A stretch of DNA of 64,000 bases from Bryopsis sp. KO-2023 (Eukaryota > Chlorophyta > Ulvophyceae > Bryopsidales > Bryopsidaceae). Below, piece by piece: positions 12,590 through 24,726 of the stretch. Position 1 is the first letter of the stretch. Each line of letters starts with the position of its first letter. The translations under genes and the position numbers were made by a program. Where the stretch lies: NCBI GenBank assembly GCA_030272585.1, contig BSYQ01000005.1:4495501-4559500 (forward strand). Direction: 5' to 3'. The notes below the pieces were generated by a model. The model searched no databases, was not told the origin of the DNA, and saw nothing but the letters and a program-made list of their open reading frames with translations.

Positions 12590-13681
12590 GGGCCAAGCTG
12601 CTGATTACTCATCTCAATGCAGTTTGACTGGCAGCAGCCAAATCCCACAGATTTCACTTCTTGGTGATCGATAGTTGTGGATTTTTTTTTGGGGGGTTAT
12701 TCTTGATATGTTTTCTGAGAGCGAACACTCTTCCAGAAGTAAGAAAAGGGGAATTTACAGGAAGGGTGTATTTTCATTTTTGGTTTCTTTTTTTCTTTTA
12801 AAAAAGTATGATGAATCCTGGAGGGATTTAGGAAGATATTTATTTTAAATCCAAGGGGATATGTTGGTTTCATATCTTGAAGTTTTGACTATTTTCGTAG
12901 CAGCTCCAACAGATTTCCCAAAGTACCGTGGCAGGCATCATTACCGCTGGCTGCTTCTCCAACTAGCATCCAAAGGGTTGGGCCAAAAAAAACACACCTC
13001 CTCACGAAATGATAGTTTGAAACAAGGCGAGGGGAACCCCATTTCTGCTTTATTTTTCTTCTGTTTTTTTTAATTATTTTGGAGGAATCTAATGCATCAA
13101 CCATAACCAAAACCTCATGCTAACAAAAGTAAAACGAAATAAATAAAACAAAAAGACAAAACAAAACAATGAAACCATATGTATAGGGGGAAATTTGCTA
13201 TGCGAAATTTGGGATTCGTAAGAAACGGACTTTTCTCAATTCTCAATTTTCTTGGAGGAGGGGTTGGGCAAACTTCGTAGAAAAAGTATAGATTAATATA
13301 TACATATCTCTGTGTATATATTTTCCCCCAAACCACGAATTGCTTCCATCCAGCATCTGCTAGATCTTTCAACAAGTTTTTCATTGTGAATGGCAATGCT
13401 CCAAAACAGCCATACCAAAAACAAACCCCAACGAATCCCACGAATTTCATCCAATCCCGATTTTTCTTGTGTCCATTTTTTTTCCCCTCCCTCGTGCCAG
13501 TCCCTTCCAATTTAGCCCCAAACTCAGGAAAACAAGAAAAAGAAAAGAATGTGAAAAAAAGTTAAGGATTTTTTTTTTCCTCCCTTTTCTTTCTTTCTTC
13601 ACCTTCTCAAAAAGAAAGAAAAAAAGAAAAAGAAAAAAAAAAACACCACAAAAGAATAGCAAAAATTTTTGGCTTTTCTCC
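12590..13681. other. Intergenic region between convergent genes
   Basis: The 3' flanks of the small glycine-rich gene (+) and PPL1 (-) meet here. It contains pyrimidine- and purine-rich runs and no credible coding frame. Confidence 0.6.
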
Positions 13682-14383
13682 TCAATACGTCGAAGTGCCG
13701 ACTTGGAACGACTTTGCGACGGTTTTCAACTTTTCCTCCATTTTTGGCCAGCGACGTTCGTTGGCGCCGGTCGTTAATGCGTAAAACTTCCCATCGAACA
13801 CCGCAACGACCGACAGAGCCCGTCGAATGTAATTGGTGGCCTTGGCCGCGAACTCAAACTCGTAGTAATTCACTCCGCTGACGTTTTTGGCATCGGCGCC
13901 CAACAATTTCACCTCCTGGCTGCGATTCGTCAAAACCGTGTCCGCCAGAGCGAAGCAAACTTCGTTGAGATCCCCGAACTCGGTGATGTCCGTCTTGTCG
14001 GTGGGGGTGATGGTTACGCTGACGCTCTCCAGAGGCTCGATGATATCTTTGAAAACGATATCTTGGCCGTCCACCGTCACCTCTTGCCAACCGAACGGAT
14101 AGAGGAAACGATATTTATCGCCCTTGTCTTTCACGGGGGTGAATCCGGCAGGAAGTTTCGCCGACGCTGCGCCAGGGAACGCCAGCCCGATCAGAGCTAC
14201 CCCGGCGACGTTCAAGCCTTCCCTTCTCGACAGGGATGCGTTGACGACGGAGGGGATGGCCACCTTCTGTTCCGTCTTGGACGCAGACGCCGAAACTCTT
14301 CCGACGCAGCGGCTTCGATGCGCGACTCGCGGCTGCGAGACGCGAGGGACGGCGTTCCGAGCGATCAGAGCGGATTGGCACAT
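13682..14383 (-). CDS. PPL1: PsbP-like protein 1 (PPL1), thylakoid lumen, intronless
   Basis: PPL1 is a nuclear-encoded PsbP-domain protein of the thylakoid lumen, linked in plants to repair of photodamaged photosystem II. The 233-residue frame has a two-part targeting sequence. A Ser/Arg/Val-rich transit peptide is followed by SRREGLNVAGVALIGLAFPG and an ASA cleavage site, a twin-arginine-type lumenal signal. The mature part matches PPL1 closely: KYRFLYPFGWQEV, FKDIIEPLESVSV, YYEFEFAAKA, and FYALTTGANERRW near the end. The start at 14383 (MCQSALIARN) was preferred over a Met 40 codons upstream because it gives a normal transit peptide. The gene is unspliced although its neighbours are intron-rich. 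It is direct evidence for a photosynthetic host. Confidence 0.93.
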   Translation of the reverse strand: MCQSALIARNAVPRVSQPRVAHRSRCVGRVSASASKTEQKVAIPSVVNASLSRREGLNVAGVALIGLAFPGAASAKLPAGFTPVKDKGDKYRFLYPFGWQEVTVDGQDIVFKDIIEPLESVSVTITPTDKTDITEFGDLNEVCFALADTVLTNRSQEVKLLGADAKNVSGVNYYEFEFAAKATNYIRRALSVVAVFDGKFYALTTGANERRWPKMEEKLKTVAKSFQVGTSTY

Positions 14384-14998
14384 TGTGGGGGGTAAAGAGG
14401 ATGAACGCTCGACACGAGAAAAACAGGAAGGTGAAGAAACTGGAAAGTGATTTTGCTTTTTTTTTTCTTTCCCCTCACCGTACGATTCGTCATAGAGAAA
14501 CACGATTAATGACGAAATAAACGAACTTTCTCAATAAAAAAATGCAAACAAATGTGAATACAAGAATACAACATCTCTTCAGGAAACAGGTAATAATCAG
14601 CTGTGTTGTAGAAACAAGCATCTTACAGAAAAAAGTCAAGATACAACAAGCATCCCTGTATCCTCCCCTTTCATGTTCAGTTATGTAACAGACTTCAAGT
14701 AATTTGCGGATTCCAACGACTCCGAAATCATTGGAGGCAAAAGTATTGCAATATGGGCTGGTTAAGCAACATTTGTGCATTGCCCCCCCCCCCCCCCCCC
14801 CCCCCAGGCACTAGCCCAGCCCTTTCACTTTCACACAGCCAACACTGCCAACCCCAGATTTGACAGAAACGCAAGAACCAGCATCGGTACAACACCGAGT
14901 AACAGTTACATTAACCTCAAAACCGAATCACCGCAATCCAACTTTGCAGACAATATCCCCCACTTTCTGCTGCATCTCCAGTAGCTCCGATACATCGA
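14384..14998. other. Spacer between PPL1 and the ArsC-like gene, with long poly-C tract
   Basis: This contains the PPL1 5' region and the 3' flank of the ArsC-like gene. An uninterrupted run of about 22 C lies at 14784-14805. No gene is seen. Confidence 0.6.
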
Positions 14999-15358
14999 CT
15001 ACAAAACAATCTGCAATACTTTCTCGGGAGGCCTCCCAATACGAGCTTTTCCACCACAGAACACCACCGGCCTCTCGATCAAAACAGGATGGGCAGCCAT
15101 CGCCTCGATCAACTCACTCTCTGTCGGATTGCCACCCTCCAGCCCCAGCTCTGTGTAAGCATTTTCTTTTTTCCTCACAAAGTCATGGGCGCTGCAGCCC
15201 AACAGTTCTACGGCGGCTTGGAGCTCCTCTGCTGTGGGAGGGGCTTCCAGGTACAATCGAATTTGGGGGGTGATGCCTTTACCTCTAATGATTTCGAGGG
15301 TTTCTCGAGATTTTGAACAATTTGGGTTGTGCCAAATAATCACCCCGTTGCTGGCCAT
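14999..15358 (-). CDS. ArsC/Spx-family arsenate reductase-like protein, intronless
   Basis: A complete 119-residue, single-exon frame. The family has a thioredoxin fold and includes glutaredoxin-dependent arsenate reductases of bacterial type. It shows WHNPNCSKSRETLEIIRGKG near the N-terminus, with the single catalytic Cys of the ArsC class in the NPxCxxSR setting. It also has the conserved LIERPVV and ARIGRPPEKVL near the end, where arginines bind the oxyanion. The length equals bacterial ArsC-like YfgD-type proteins. There is no targeting peptide, so it is probably cytosolic. It sits between two other unspliced minus-strand genes. Reduction of arsenate to arsenite is likely but not proven; some family members act on other substrates. 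Confidence 0.88.
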   Translation of the reverse strand: MASNGVIIWHNPNCSKSRETLEIIRGKGITPQIRLYLEAPPTAEELQAAVELLGCSAHDFVRKKENAYTELGLEGGNPTESELIEAMAAHPVLIERPVVFCGGKARIGRPPEKVLQIVL

Positions 15359-15654
15359 GGAGGGCTGCTCCTCCCTGACTGAATCACAAAAAAAAAGAAA
15401 AAACAGAAAGAAAGAAAGAAGAAATACGTTCTATTTTTAAACTCATCAAAAGCCAAAGTGGTGAATTCTCGAATTCTCATTTCTGTTTTTTTCTTGTTTT
15501 TTTGCACTGTGTTCGAGGAATTCTTTTCCTTACACAGCTTGCTTTTTTTTTTGTTCAACCCCCAAATCTAACTGACCAAACAGGAATCAAAGTGGCCAAA
15601 GTGAGTTCAACCCTTCCACACATTCCCCCCAAAAAAATTCAAAATCTAGTTCAA

Positions 15655-16158
15655 CTAGCCCCTCCTCTTTGAGATGGGTTTCTTTATCTCCATAAAATCC
15701 GTGATGCTGGTTTGAATTTGCTTCTTTTCCCCAGACAAAAAAGCCTCCTCCTTTTGGCCATCGTTTTTCGACAGCAATTCCCCCAAATTATCAAAACCAT
15801 CCTTCGCTAAAGCCTGCGCCAACACCCCTCTATGACAGCCATGCAAATCCTTGCATCCACACATCAACACGACGGGACGCCCCGTGCGGGAGGCGATCCC
15901 ACCCAAAATTTCCCGCCCTTTCACGTAGTCGCGAATTTCGATGCCGAGAGAATGCCTTTCCCCGTAGTTTACGTTGCCGAACTCGGATAAATGCGCGTAT
16001 CGGCCCGCCAACGCCGCTTGCAACTCTTTGCGTCTGAATCCCGGTTTCTTTGAGAACGGGCTCATTCTGACGTCCACGAGCGTCGCCTCCGCACGTCCGA
16101 TCGCCTCGCAAATCGCAGCCAGATCGAAGCTGGCGTAACCCAGAGTGTAGAATGCCAT
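15655..16158 (-). CDS. DUF488 family protein, intronless
   Basis: A 167-residue frame starting MAFYTLGYASFD. The DUF488 family is widespread in bacteria and of uncertain function. Family features are a GY start, VDVRMSPFSKKPGFRRKEL (the DVRxxPxSxxxxF segment) near residues 30-50, and VVLMCGCKDLHGCHRGVLA with the conserved Cys and the CHR motif. A lysine-rich tail follows. An in-frame Met eight codons upstream is possible, but the MAFYTLGY start fits the family. It lies about 300 bp upstream of the ArsC-like gene on the same strand and is also unspliced. Confidence 0.85.
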   Translation of the reverse strand: MAFYTLGYASFDLAAICEAIGRAEATLVDVRMSPFSKKPGFRRKELQAALAGRYAHLSEFGNVNYGERHSLGIEIRDYVKGREILGGIASRTGRPVVLMCGCKDLHGCHRGVLAQALAKDGFDNLGELLSKNDGQKEEAFLSGEKKQIQTSITDFMEIKKPISKRRG

Positions 16159-16741
16159 CGCGATCGCGGTTTTTCGAAACACACGCGCGGCGTTCTCACG
16201 GACTCTTACCTTTTAAACTTTTTCCTGTGGAGGGGTGTGTCAAAAGGATGCGCTGGCAGCTGGAATATCGTCAGGCAGAAGCTGGCCGCCAGCGATGAAA
16301 ATTTTCACATTTATCGAGACTGACAACGCGAAGGAATCTACTGAAAGCGACCCCCGCAGTTATGAGTCGCAATCCAAGGTCGCTGGAATCTTATTTATTT
16401 TCTTTCTTAAAAGAAAAGCAGGGGTCGAGAGTTGATCAACGTCGCTTCCCACCTCGTTTTGCTTCTTGTCGCCGCCGCCTGAATTTTTGCATGCACCATC
16501 GGATTCGAGAATAGCTTGGTAGGAGCGCTTAGATCCATATGATTTTTTCCGAAAAGGGAAATTTATCTCTGATGGTGAAGCCGGGCAGTTCATTGAAGGA
16601 GTTTTTTCCCTGGTAGATCAGGCAAAGGACCTGCTTGCTGCAAAAAGTCGATTCGAATTGACATGTACCAGCATGCAATGATCTGTATTAGTCAATGTGA
16701 TTAGTAATTATTTGAGTGCATGCATGCATGCATGTCATATC
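16159..16741. other. Divergent intergenic region between DUF488 and wax synthase A
   Basis: About 580 bp separates the two opposing starts and should contain both promoters. There is a short (ATGC)n-like run near 16716-16735. No other feature is visible. Confidence 0.5.
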
Positions 16742-19724
16742 ATGATTTTGCATCTCAATGTCAGGTTGGATTTGCTCCCAAAAACAGGTGGTTTGAAGGC
16801 TGGGTTTCTGGAAATCATGTTTTTGATAGCGTACGGTTTTCTGATATCGGGATGGCTGCGAGTGTTGGGATGCCCGGCCAAGCCTGGCTTGCAAAGATTT
16901 CTTGTGTGTTTTCCTGTCGTTTTGGGAAATTGCATGATCCCTTTGCTGTTTGATGCGGCCTCCGTGAAAGAATCCACCTCGTTCGCACGCCAAGCGCTGA
17001 AAATTGTCACTGCATACGTTTTCATGTGGATGACTAATTGTAAGGTGAGAATTGTTTGGTTGTGTGGTGGGGTGTTTTCCTGGGTTTTTTTTATCATGGT
17101 GTTGTTGGGTTTTTAAGATAAAACCGAACAAAGAATATTTCGATTCGGATTTCGATTTTGGTTTTTTTGTTTTTTTTTGAGCAATCGATTCCTATGTTTT
17201 TACACGTATATACTGTATTTCTTAAAATGTATTCTCCAGGATGATAACGCCATATTGCCTGTATGCAATTGCAATTGAAATTATTTTACACACAGCCAAA
17301 AGGCCGAGTGGAGGCCGTTCAAGGAAACGTGTTACAGGCTATCTGGCCTGTATGAGTAAAGATATGGATATATGTAATTTTAATTGTTTATTGGTCTTTT
17401 GTCGCTGGAAAAAGGTTTTGGCCTTTTGTTTGAATCGAGGGATGCTGGCGGCGGCTGAGAAATGGTCTTTTTGGCGATTTTGTGGGGCTGTCGTTTGCAC
17501 CATTAGTATAAAAACTGGTAAGCGAAATGGTCATATCATTTGTAATCAGCTATTACAAAAAAACGGTGCTTGTGCACTTCGAAAAAATTAAAAAGAAGGG
17601 GGGGGGGGGGGTATTTTGTATATTCTAGTCTAACATTTTTTCTTGCTGAGATAAATAGCATCCAAAACTTAAAAAAAAGGAATAAAAACAAAGGGGTACA
17701 CTGTTCCGATTCGCAGCATTGAGATTCGCAGCGATTTTGAAAAGAAACACATAAAAAAAACATAAATCTTTTTCCTGGCATTGATTGGGGCCGGCAAAAT
17801 ATTTAGCTAAACCAAAAAAAAAGCTGTATAATTTGAACCATTGCAGCTTGTCTTCACTACAAAGAAATAAATAAATAGAAAAAATAAAATATGTGAATAT
17901 TACTTGAGATCAATGCGCTTTGTGTCATTTGAAATCATTGCTATGCCACAATGATCGAAGGAAAAAAAAAAGTTCGATTTCGTTTCCACAGATTCTTTCA
18001 ATGCCAGAACCGGGAAGAGCAACCTAGACTTGCAATCGAAAATGAAGAAGATTTTTCGATGGAGTTATCAAGCCTGTTGTAAAGCTGGTGTGTGAGAGGA
18101 AAATGAATCGAAAGGATCACAGATTTATTAAATAAATTCTTTAAAACAATCATACAAAAAAAAAATAATTTTTCACAACAAATTCCTCACCTTGAGGTGT
18201 CTTGCTCCACGTTAATTTCAATTTCAATTTTTTTTTGTGCAAACAAATAACAGCGCATCCTTCCAGTTGTTCTGCTTTGAAGTGATTTTTTCCTAGGATC
18301 TGAATATGCCCGAGGAAACCCTGTATTCACAGGCAATTTTTTTATTCAAGTGTTTTTATCCTTGAAGATGTAATTGGGTTTTACTTAAAGCGTTTCGCTA
18401 TCCTCATCCAGGTCTGCTTTTGATAATTATTTACCTGCTTTCAACCAAGGAGTTTGGTTTTCTATTGAAGGAAACTTTGCACAGTGAGTGACCCCTCTAC
18501 CCCCCCCCCCCAAAAAAAAAATAAAAAAATAAATAAAAAAATAAATAAAAAATAATAATAATAAAAAAATGTAAGGCAAGAAAAAACATAAGAAACAATA
18601 AAAAGTAAAAGAAATAACATTATGTGCATGGGGACTTGCGTGTGAATCTTAATCCATGAAAAAAAAAAGATTTTGGTGTTTGTTCTTGCTGCATGTTTTC
18701 TAGCCAGGTAAAATTCAATGAACATTTCCATTCCATGTTTTTGTAACCTCAGGGCTTTTTTTTTTCCATCAGATTTCTGAGCTTTTTGTTTGTTGTTTGT
18801 TTTTCTTTTTTTTTTGGGGGGGGGGAAGAGGGGTAGTTTTTGAACCTTGTTTTGATTTTGTGTGTGTGTGTGTGGAAAATGTAGACTGGGCTCTGTATAC
18901 ATGGCTTGGATGTGCATTGGAGGGCATGCAAATCGTCGCCTTGGCCATTTTCGACATCAACTCCATCGATTCGTTCAACTACCCGTTCGTGGTCAGTTCG
19001 TTCAAAAAAAGTATACTTGGTTTCTTTTTCACAGAAATACACTTGTTTGTTGTCAGTTTTTTTTCGGCTTTATGTTGTGGAAGCTGGGCCTGACAGTTTA
19101 ATGCTCAATAAACTGAAATTTACGCACCCCTCTTCAAATGTCATCAACTGCCTCCGCTAGTTTAGTTTAAACTTTTGTTATGTACTGAGTATATATTGAA
19201 AATACTAATAAAATGAGACCTAGAATACATAAATAAAATATCTTGTGACGTTTTTTGAGAAAACGCTAAATCCTTTGCCTAGATTCTATCTCGTGTTTTT
19301 TTTTGTTTCGTTCCTTTTTTTTTTTTTTTAAATTTAACAATAAGGTTAATTTGAGTCGACGATTCGATTTTTATTTTCTGCAAAAAAATGAAAATTAGGC
19401 TTCCAGCTCGCAAGACAATTGGGGGAATCGATGGAATCTAACAACAGCCAGCACGATGAAGCCCATTTCTTATGATTTGGTCATGGCAGGTAATGAGCAA
19501 TTGAACGACAAATTTAAATTGAAAAAATCCACTCAATTTTCCTAATCAGCCTCATGTCTTTGTCGTTTCGAACAAAAAAATAATTATTTCGAGAGAAACA
19601 AAATGAGGTTCCTTACAGGATCTTTGAAAAAAAAAAAAAAAGCTGAAGCCAAGAGGCTGCTAACCTTGTTTGAAGGTATTTCCTAAAAGCTTTTTTTGCA
19701 AGAATTTTTGAACTTTTTTAAATT

Positions 19725-19767
<43 letters not shown>

Positions 19768-20455
19768 CGTTTCTCCCACCCGCAGATACCATCATTGGAA
19801 AGAACACCGAGGATTCATCCAAAAGCAAAAAATCAAGACGGCCAGAATGGAGGCGAGTGTTGGCTGTTTTGTCGATTTTCACTCTAAGTGGAATTTTACA
19901 CACGGTATACTTCTGGTGAGTGGGAACTGGGTTTAAAATCTTGTTTTACTTTTTTTAATGGACAAATATGCAATTGAAAATCAATGTGTTTTTCCATCCC
20001 CGAAACATTGAAAAATAAAATAAACACAATGGAAAACATGTGTCAATGCTATCCTCTTTTCCCAAAGGATCATTTTTTTTTCTTCTTCTTCTTCAAAAGA
20101 AAACATATCTTCATTTTTAGTTTTAGTTTTAACTCGTAAATTTCATTTCTTGTTTTTTTTCAGTTTTTCATTTTTTTTCATTTTCTTTTTGCTCAGGTAC
20201 CTTTCCAAACTGTGGATTTGGCAATGGATGGTTTACTTCTTCATGTTGGGAATGGCAATCGTTCTGGAACAGGCAATGGAGCAATTTCTTTTGAAAACAC
20301 TAAAAATAGACGTGGTCCGAGCCGTTCCTTCCCTCATTCGGCATGTCATCGCCACCGTCTGTTTTTTGACGATGAACCAATTCTTTTACGAAACGGTGTA
20401 CGAAATCGGAATGTTCAAATTGGTGATCTTGTTTCAACAGGAGTACCTTTCTTAG
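16742..20455 (+). CDS. Wax synthase-like acyltransferase A (MBOAT type), eight exons
   Basis: Plant-type wax synthases are multi-pass ER proteins that esterify fatty alcohols with acyl-CoA. Exons are 16742-17044, 17415-17517, 17992-18087, 18412-18483, 18885-18991, 19399-19489, 19786-19915 and 20197-20455. They sum to 1161 nt, giving 386 residues, close to plant wax synthases. Support: NCKVLAFCLNRGML spans the exon 1/2 junction (family NFKLLxFxxxxGxL); DNWGNRWNL lies in exon 6 (family DFWGRRWN); and SGILHTVYFW in exon 7 carries the presumed catalytic His. Several hydrophobic helices are present. Every intron phase matches gene B. The start is the least certain part: an earlier in-frame Met exists at 16697. 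Substrates are inferred. Confidence 0.82.
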
Positions 20456-21015
20456 AAAAAAATAAGAAAAAAAATGGTAAAAATAAGTGACATTAAGTTG
20501 AGTTTGAGGGGTGAGAAAAAGATTGGAAAAAAAAATGGAAAAAAAATAATGCCTTGATTGACCGATTGATCTTCAGACAGGAAATCGTGGAGTTTTTCCT
20601 TTGTTCAATTCTCTGAGAAAAACAAACACTGCAAACACTCTGTGTGTTTTTTTTCTTGTGTTTTATTTCTTTTGTTCAATGCGTTTATTTTAGTCCACAC
20701 CTCCACAGTTTCCCTTTTTCCCCCGCCAGTTTTTTTTTTATTACAAGAAGAAAGAAATAGATAAAAAAATCAGCATTGCCATAAAAACCAAAAGCATGTT
20801 CCAAAAAAAACACAGCTAAAAACAGCAATAGATGACAAACAAGACATAATCCGATTTTTTCCTTTCTTTTTTTTTCGCTCTGCTTTATTTCTTTTTTTTC
20901 CCCTCAAAAAGAACATAGTAATATAAATAACAATAATAATAATGCGAGGCGGCCAGAGGGGGGAAAATCAGCACCTTTTAAATTAATATTTCCTAAAATC
21001 GAATTCAACAGCCAC
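20456..21015. other. Spacer between convergent wax synthase genes
   Basis: This short region between the two stop codons holds both 3' UTRs. It is rich in A and T runs, with AATAA-like strings near 20920-20940 on the plus strand. No gene is seen. Confidence 0.6.
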
Positions 21016-24000
21016 TCACACAAAATCCTCCCCGAATACCATTCTCACTGGCACTTTTATCAATCTGAGCAAACCCACTTCTTCGGCGGGGGGGACGAAA
21101 AAAAACCTCGCTAAAATCACGTGGGTGGAGAGGGTGTAAAAAATGCCCAAAGCCAGAGGGATGGATTTTACGCCCATGTTATTATGCACGAATTTTTTTA
21201 CGATCTGTTCCAGCAAAACCACGGGGCCAAAGCTGGAAAAAAACATAAACCATTTCCACACCCACTGTCGAGTGACGTACCTACGGAACAATTAAACGAA
21301 TATGACATAAAAAAACCCGTGGTAATGGGGCTTAAGAAGAAAAACAAAAGGGGTTAAAACTGAAATCTGCAGACTTAATTATATCACCACCTAATATATA
21401 TATTTTTTTTCTCTAAGAAAAAAAATCATCGTGGCCACAGCCATATTCAAGGTACGGCCCATTATCTTTCTTGTCTCTTTTATTTTTTCAAATCCATACA
21501 TTTCATATTTGTTTTCAAATTCAAGGTTGGCGCTTTTAGAAGAATTACTATCAAACGTGCATAACTATCATCAATAATTTCTTTTTTTTTCAAGAAAAGA
21601 AGAGGAATAAAGAAAACAAGCGTGTGAAGGTGGACACAGAACTACAGTTATCAAAAAGAATGGGGAGACTTTACCAAAAGCACATGCAGTGCATGAATCC
21701 ACTGAGCAGAAATATAGACAGGACAGCTGCACCTCGCCTCCATTCCGGACGCTTTGGTTTTGCAGAGTCTGGATCATTCACCAGTACCCCTGCAGGCAAT
21801 ATGATTTAAAAAAATTAAAGAGAAAAAATATTACAATATTCTTTTTCTGTGCTGTATGACAGCGGGGAAAAAAATGGTCAAAAACTGCATTGGAGTGTTT
21901 TGACACGACAGGATCCAAGCATAGCATCGCATTGATTCAGAGAATTCCTTCTGTATCAAAAATATATATACGTATATAAAAAGAAATCCCCTAAATCAAG
22001 AAAATGTAGTAAGTTGTTGTTCATTCCGAAATTGAGAAGAAGAAAAAACATAAAAAATAATGAGTATGAGTTTGAAATTAGGGGAATTCCTCCTCACCAT
22101 CTTTCACCAAATCGTACGAAAGCGGTTTTAACACTTTCGCCGTCATTGTGTTCCATCTTTTGCTCCACAGCTCACAATTGTCAATAGACTGCATTACAGA
22201 AAATAATCATAATGATTTTAAAAACATCCACTTACCGGAAAAATTAGTCATCCCCCCCAACTGGGGGAAAAAAAGGCGAACATGATTAAAAGATATAGAA
22301 ATACAAAAACAAAAGGTAAAACAAAAAATAAAAACAGATGAATCAAGTGTAACTCACTGATACTGAGGAGGACAGCAGTCATTACTATGATGAATGTTTA
22401 AAAAAAAAAACGAAAGTGTATATCAACATACATAATCAATGGTCGTGTTAGCTGTTCGATCAAAACACGCATGCAGTGCATTTCAGATTCACACTATCAA
22501 GAGAGAAAAAAATAAGAAAAGGAAAAATAAAAAATGTGATTTGTTCCCTTACCAGGTAGGGATGGTCGAAGGAATCGATGCTGTCTATATCAAAAACGAG
22601 GAGGGCAAACGCTTGCATGAAATCAAAACAGCATCCCAACCAAAACATCAAGCCGAATCCTGTGAGGTAAAAAAAAAATTGGAAAAAAAAACAATTGCAC
22701 ATTTCAAACAACTCCATTTTTGGATTCAAACGCATCACTAGAAAAGAGATACACATCTGTGGGGGTTTTTTGGCGTCCCGATGCTGCAGTTCTCTGTGCT
22801 ATTTTTTGTTGCAAATTTTTCTCTCTCTTTCTCTCCTTTTTTTTTTGTTTTTTTAAGTTTTCATCCAAATTTCATGCTTACCGTAACCCAGCTCCGTCAG
22901 GGGAAAACCCGGATCCTTCACAATAACCACCCCCATGAAAAGGAGCATCACTACACACACAACCAAAAAATTCATTCAAAACACACATCCCTTGTTTCTC
23001 TTTTTAACATCCATATCCAGCAATGCACTTGCCTTCCCTCAGTGCAAGACAAACAGCCCCAGCCGAAATATCTAGACCAAAAAGACTTCAGGAGAGTCTG
23101 TAGCTATTGATTGCTTACACCCTACCATTCTTGAATACGCATTGGGTAAGCCATCTGCCAATCTCTTTGGATTTTGTGTAGGTATCAAGCATGCTCTGCC
23201 CCGTATCATTCCGGCAATCTGCAAATTTTCCAAGCGGCTTTTGTAAGAAAAAAGAGAAAATTTTCCAAAAAAAAAATCATGAAAGAAAATACACATATAT
23301 GTACATGCCAGCCTACAGCACTGTGTGCTTTTTGCCTGACGAATGTATGCATGCATGCTATCTGCGAATTTTTTTTGAATTTTTTTTTTTCATGGCTGAA
23401 AGTGCATCACATCAAAAAATTATTTTTTTCATTTAGTTTAATATTAAATTGAAACTAAAGTGTATTCTAAAAATAATGTAGCTCATCGCATCATGTCATG
23501 CAATAGGTTGGAACAAAAATGGCTGTTGGCAGAAAGGCCTCCAATTATTTTTCCTTACCAGTTTTAGGATTAATGGGGCAAAGCACCACTCCAGTGAAAC
23601 GCCAGTAATCCCAATTTTCAGCAGACACCAGGATCCCTCGATTCAAGCAATACGCAATTATCTAGACACAAGCAGCAGAACTGAATTTTTTAAATTGTCA
23701 GAAAAAAAGCGACAAGAAAAAAAAACATAGTAATAGTTGGCATGCTGCTTCTTTATTCTGGTTTTGATCGAGTTTCTTTTCCACCCCAGACAGCGCTTTC
23801 AAAAAATAAAAAATAAAAAAAATGCCACAGAATATTTTTGGGCCCGTATCACTCATTTGCATTGTGGATAGGCTGCATGGGGATGTAATCAATTTGAAAA
23901 AAAAGGAAAAAATGGGGACTGATCTAATCCAACAAAGGGACATCGTTTTTTAACCACCACAAAAAACAAAGGGAGGAAAAATAAAAAAACATGAATCGAT

Positions 24001-24403
24001 GTGTGTGTAAGATGCCCACCTTTTGATTGGACAACCAAGCGACCAGAAATGAAGTGTAGATGCTCAAAATAGCCCCCCACATTTCCGACGACTGTTTCAC
24101 GATTCTCTCGTCGAACATAACAGGGATTAAGAAATTAAACAAGATTGTTGGGCACGCGACGAGCAACCGCCAGAATCCCGGGGTCGAGGTAGCGCAAAAC
24201 CTTTTCAAATAGTACGACGACAGGCACCCGTTCAAAAACACCGCTAGAACGCCCCCCGCCAGCGTCATGTGCACCTCCGGGAGGCTCTCCATGAATCCTG
24301 TCGAGGAAAACGCAAAAAACATCCCATCGATCGGGTGAGGATCTATTCTTTTTTTCCTAAACCAGCGAGCAGCAGCTCTGGGCATTTGCAGTAACGAGTT
24401 CAT
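21016..24403 (-). CDS. Wax synthase-like acyltransferase B (MBOAT type), eight exons
   Basis: This is a paralogue of gene A in inverted, tail-to-tail arrangement. Exons on the minus strand are 24020-24403, 23559-23661, 23126-23218, 22882-22950, 22553-22659, 22098-22188, 21675-21789 and 21016-21280. The sum is 1227 nt, giving 408 residues. Exons 2, 5 and 6 have exactly the lengths of gene A (103, 107 and 91 nt), and all intron phases agree. Matching motifs are SNQK then IIAYCLNRGIL across exon 1/2, NCELWSKRWN (family DFWGRRWN) in exon 6 and LLSGFMHCMCFW with the presumed catalytic His in exon 7. Residues differ widely between A and B, so the duplication is not recent. Wax-ester or related neutral-lipid synthesis in the ER is inferred. 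Confidence 0.82.
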
Positions 24404-24726
24404 CGAGTATGTGGAATCTAATATTTGTGTTGCAACTTGGGGATATGTTGTTCAATTTCTGCAAGCGACGATCGGCCGTTCCTCACCAAATGTCATATTT
24501 TTTCGCCGCAGCCGCCACCCACGCGAGCCTCAAGAGCCGAGGTGTTTCGACGAGGGGAAAAACCTGGCCCCACACCCCTGTTTTGTAACTTCATGAACAA
24601 TTTCCGCTGCTTACCCCTGTGGCCAATCGATCATTCCGAGGTTTTGATTGGGACGATAAAGTTGATGATGGGTTGTCTTCGAAATGTTTTTTGTTGATTT
24701 TGCGGCGTTTGCTGCTTCGATATCTG
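24404..24726. other. 5' flank of wax synthase B up to the TRIM insertion
   Basis: About 320 bp lies between the start of wax synthase B and the outer TRIM. It presumably carries the promoter of gene B. No other feature is visible. Confidence 0.5.
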
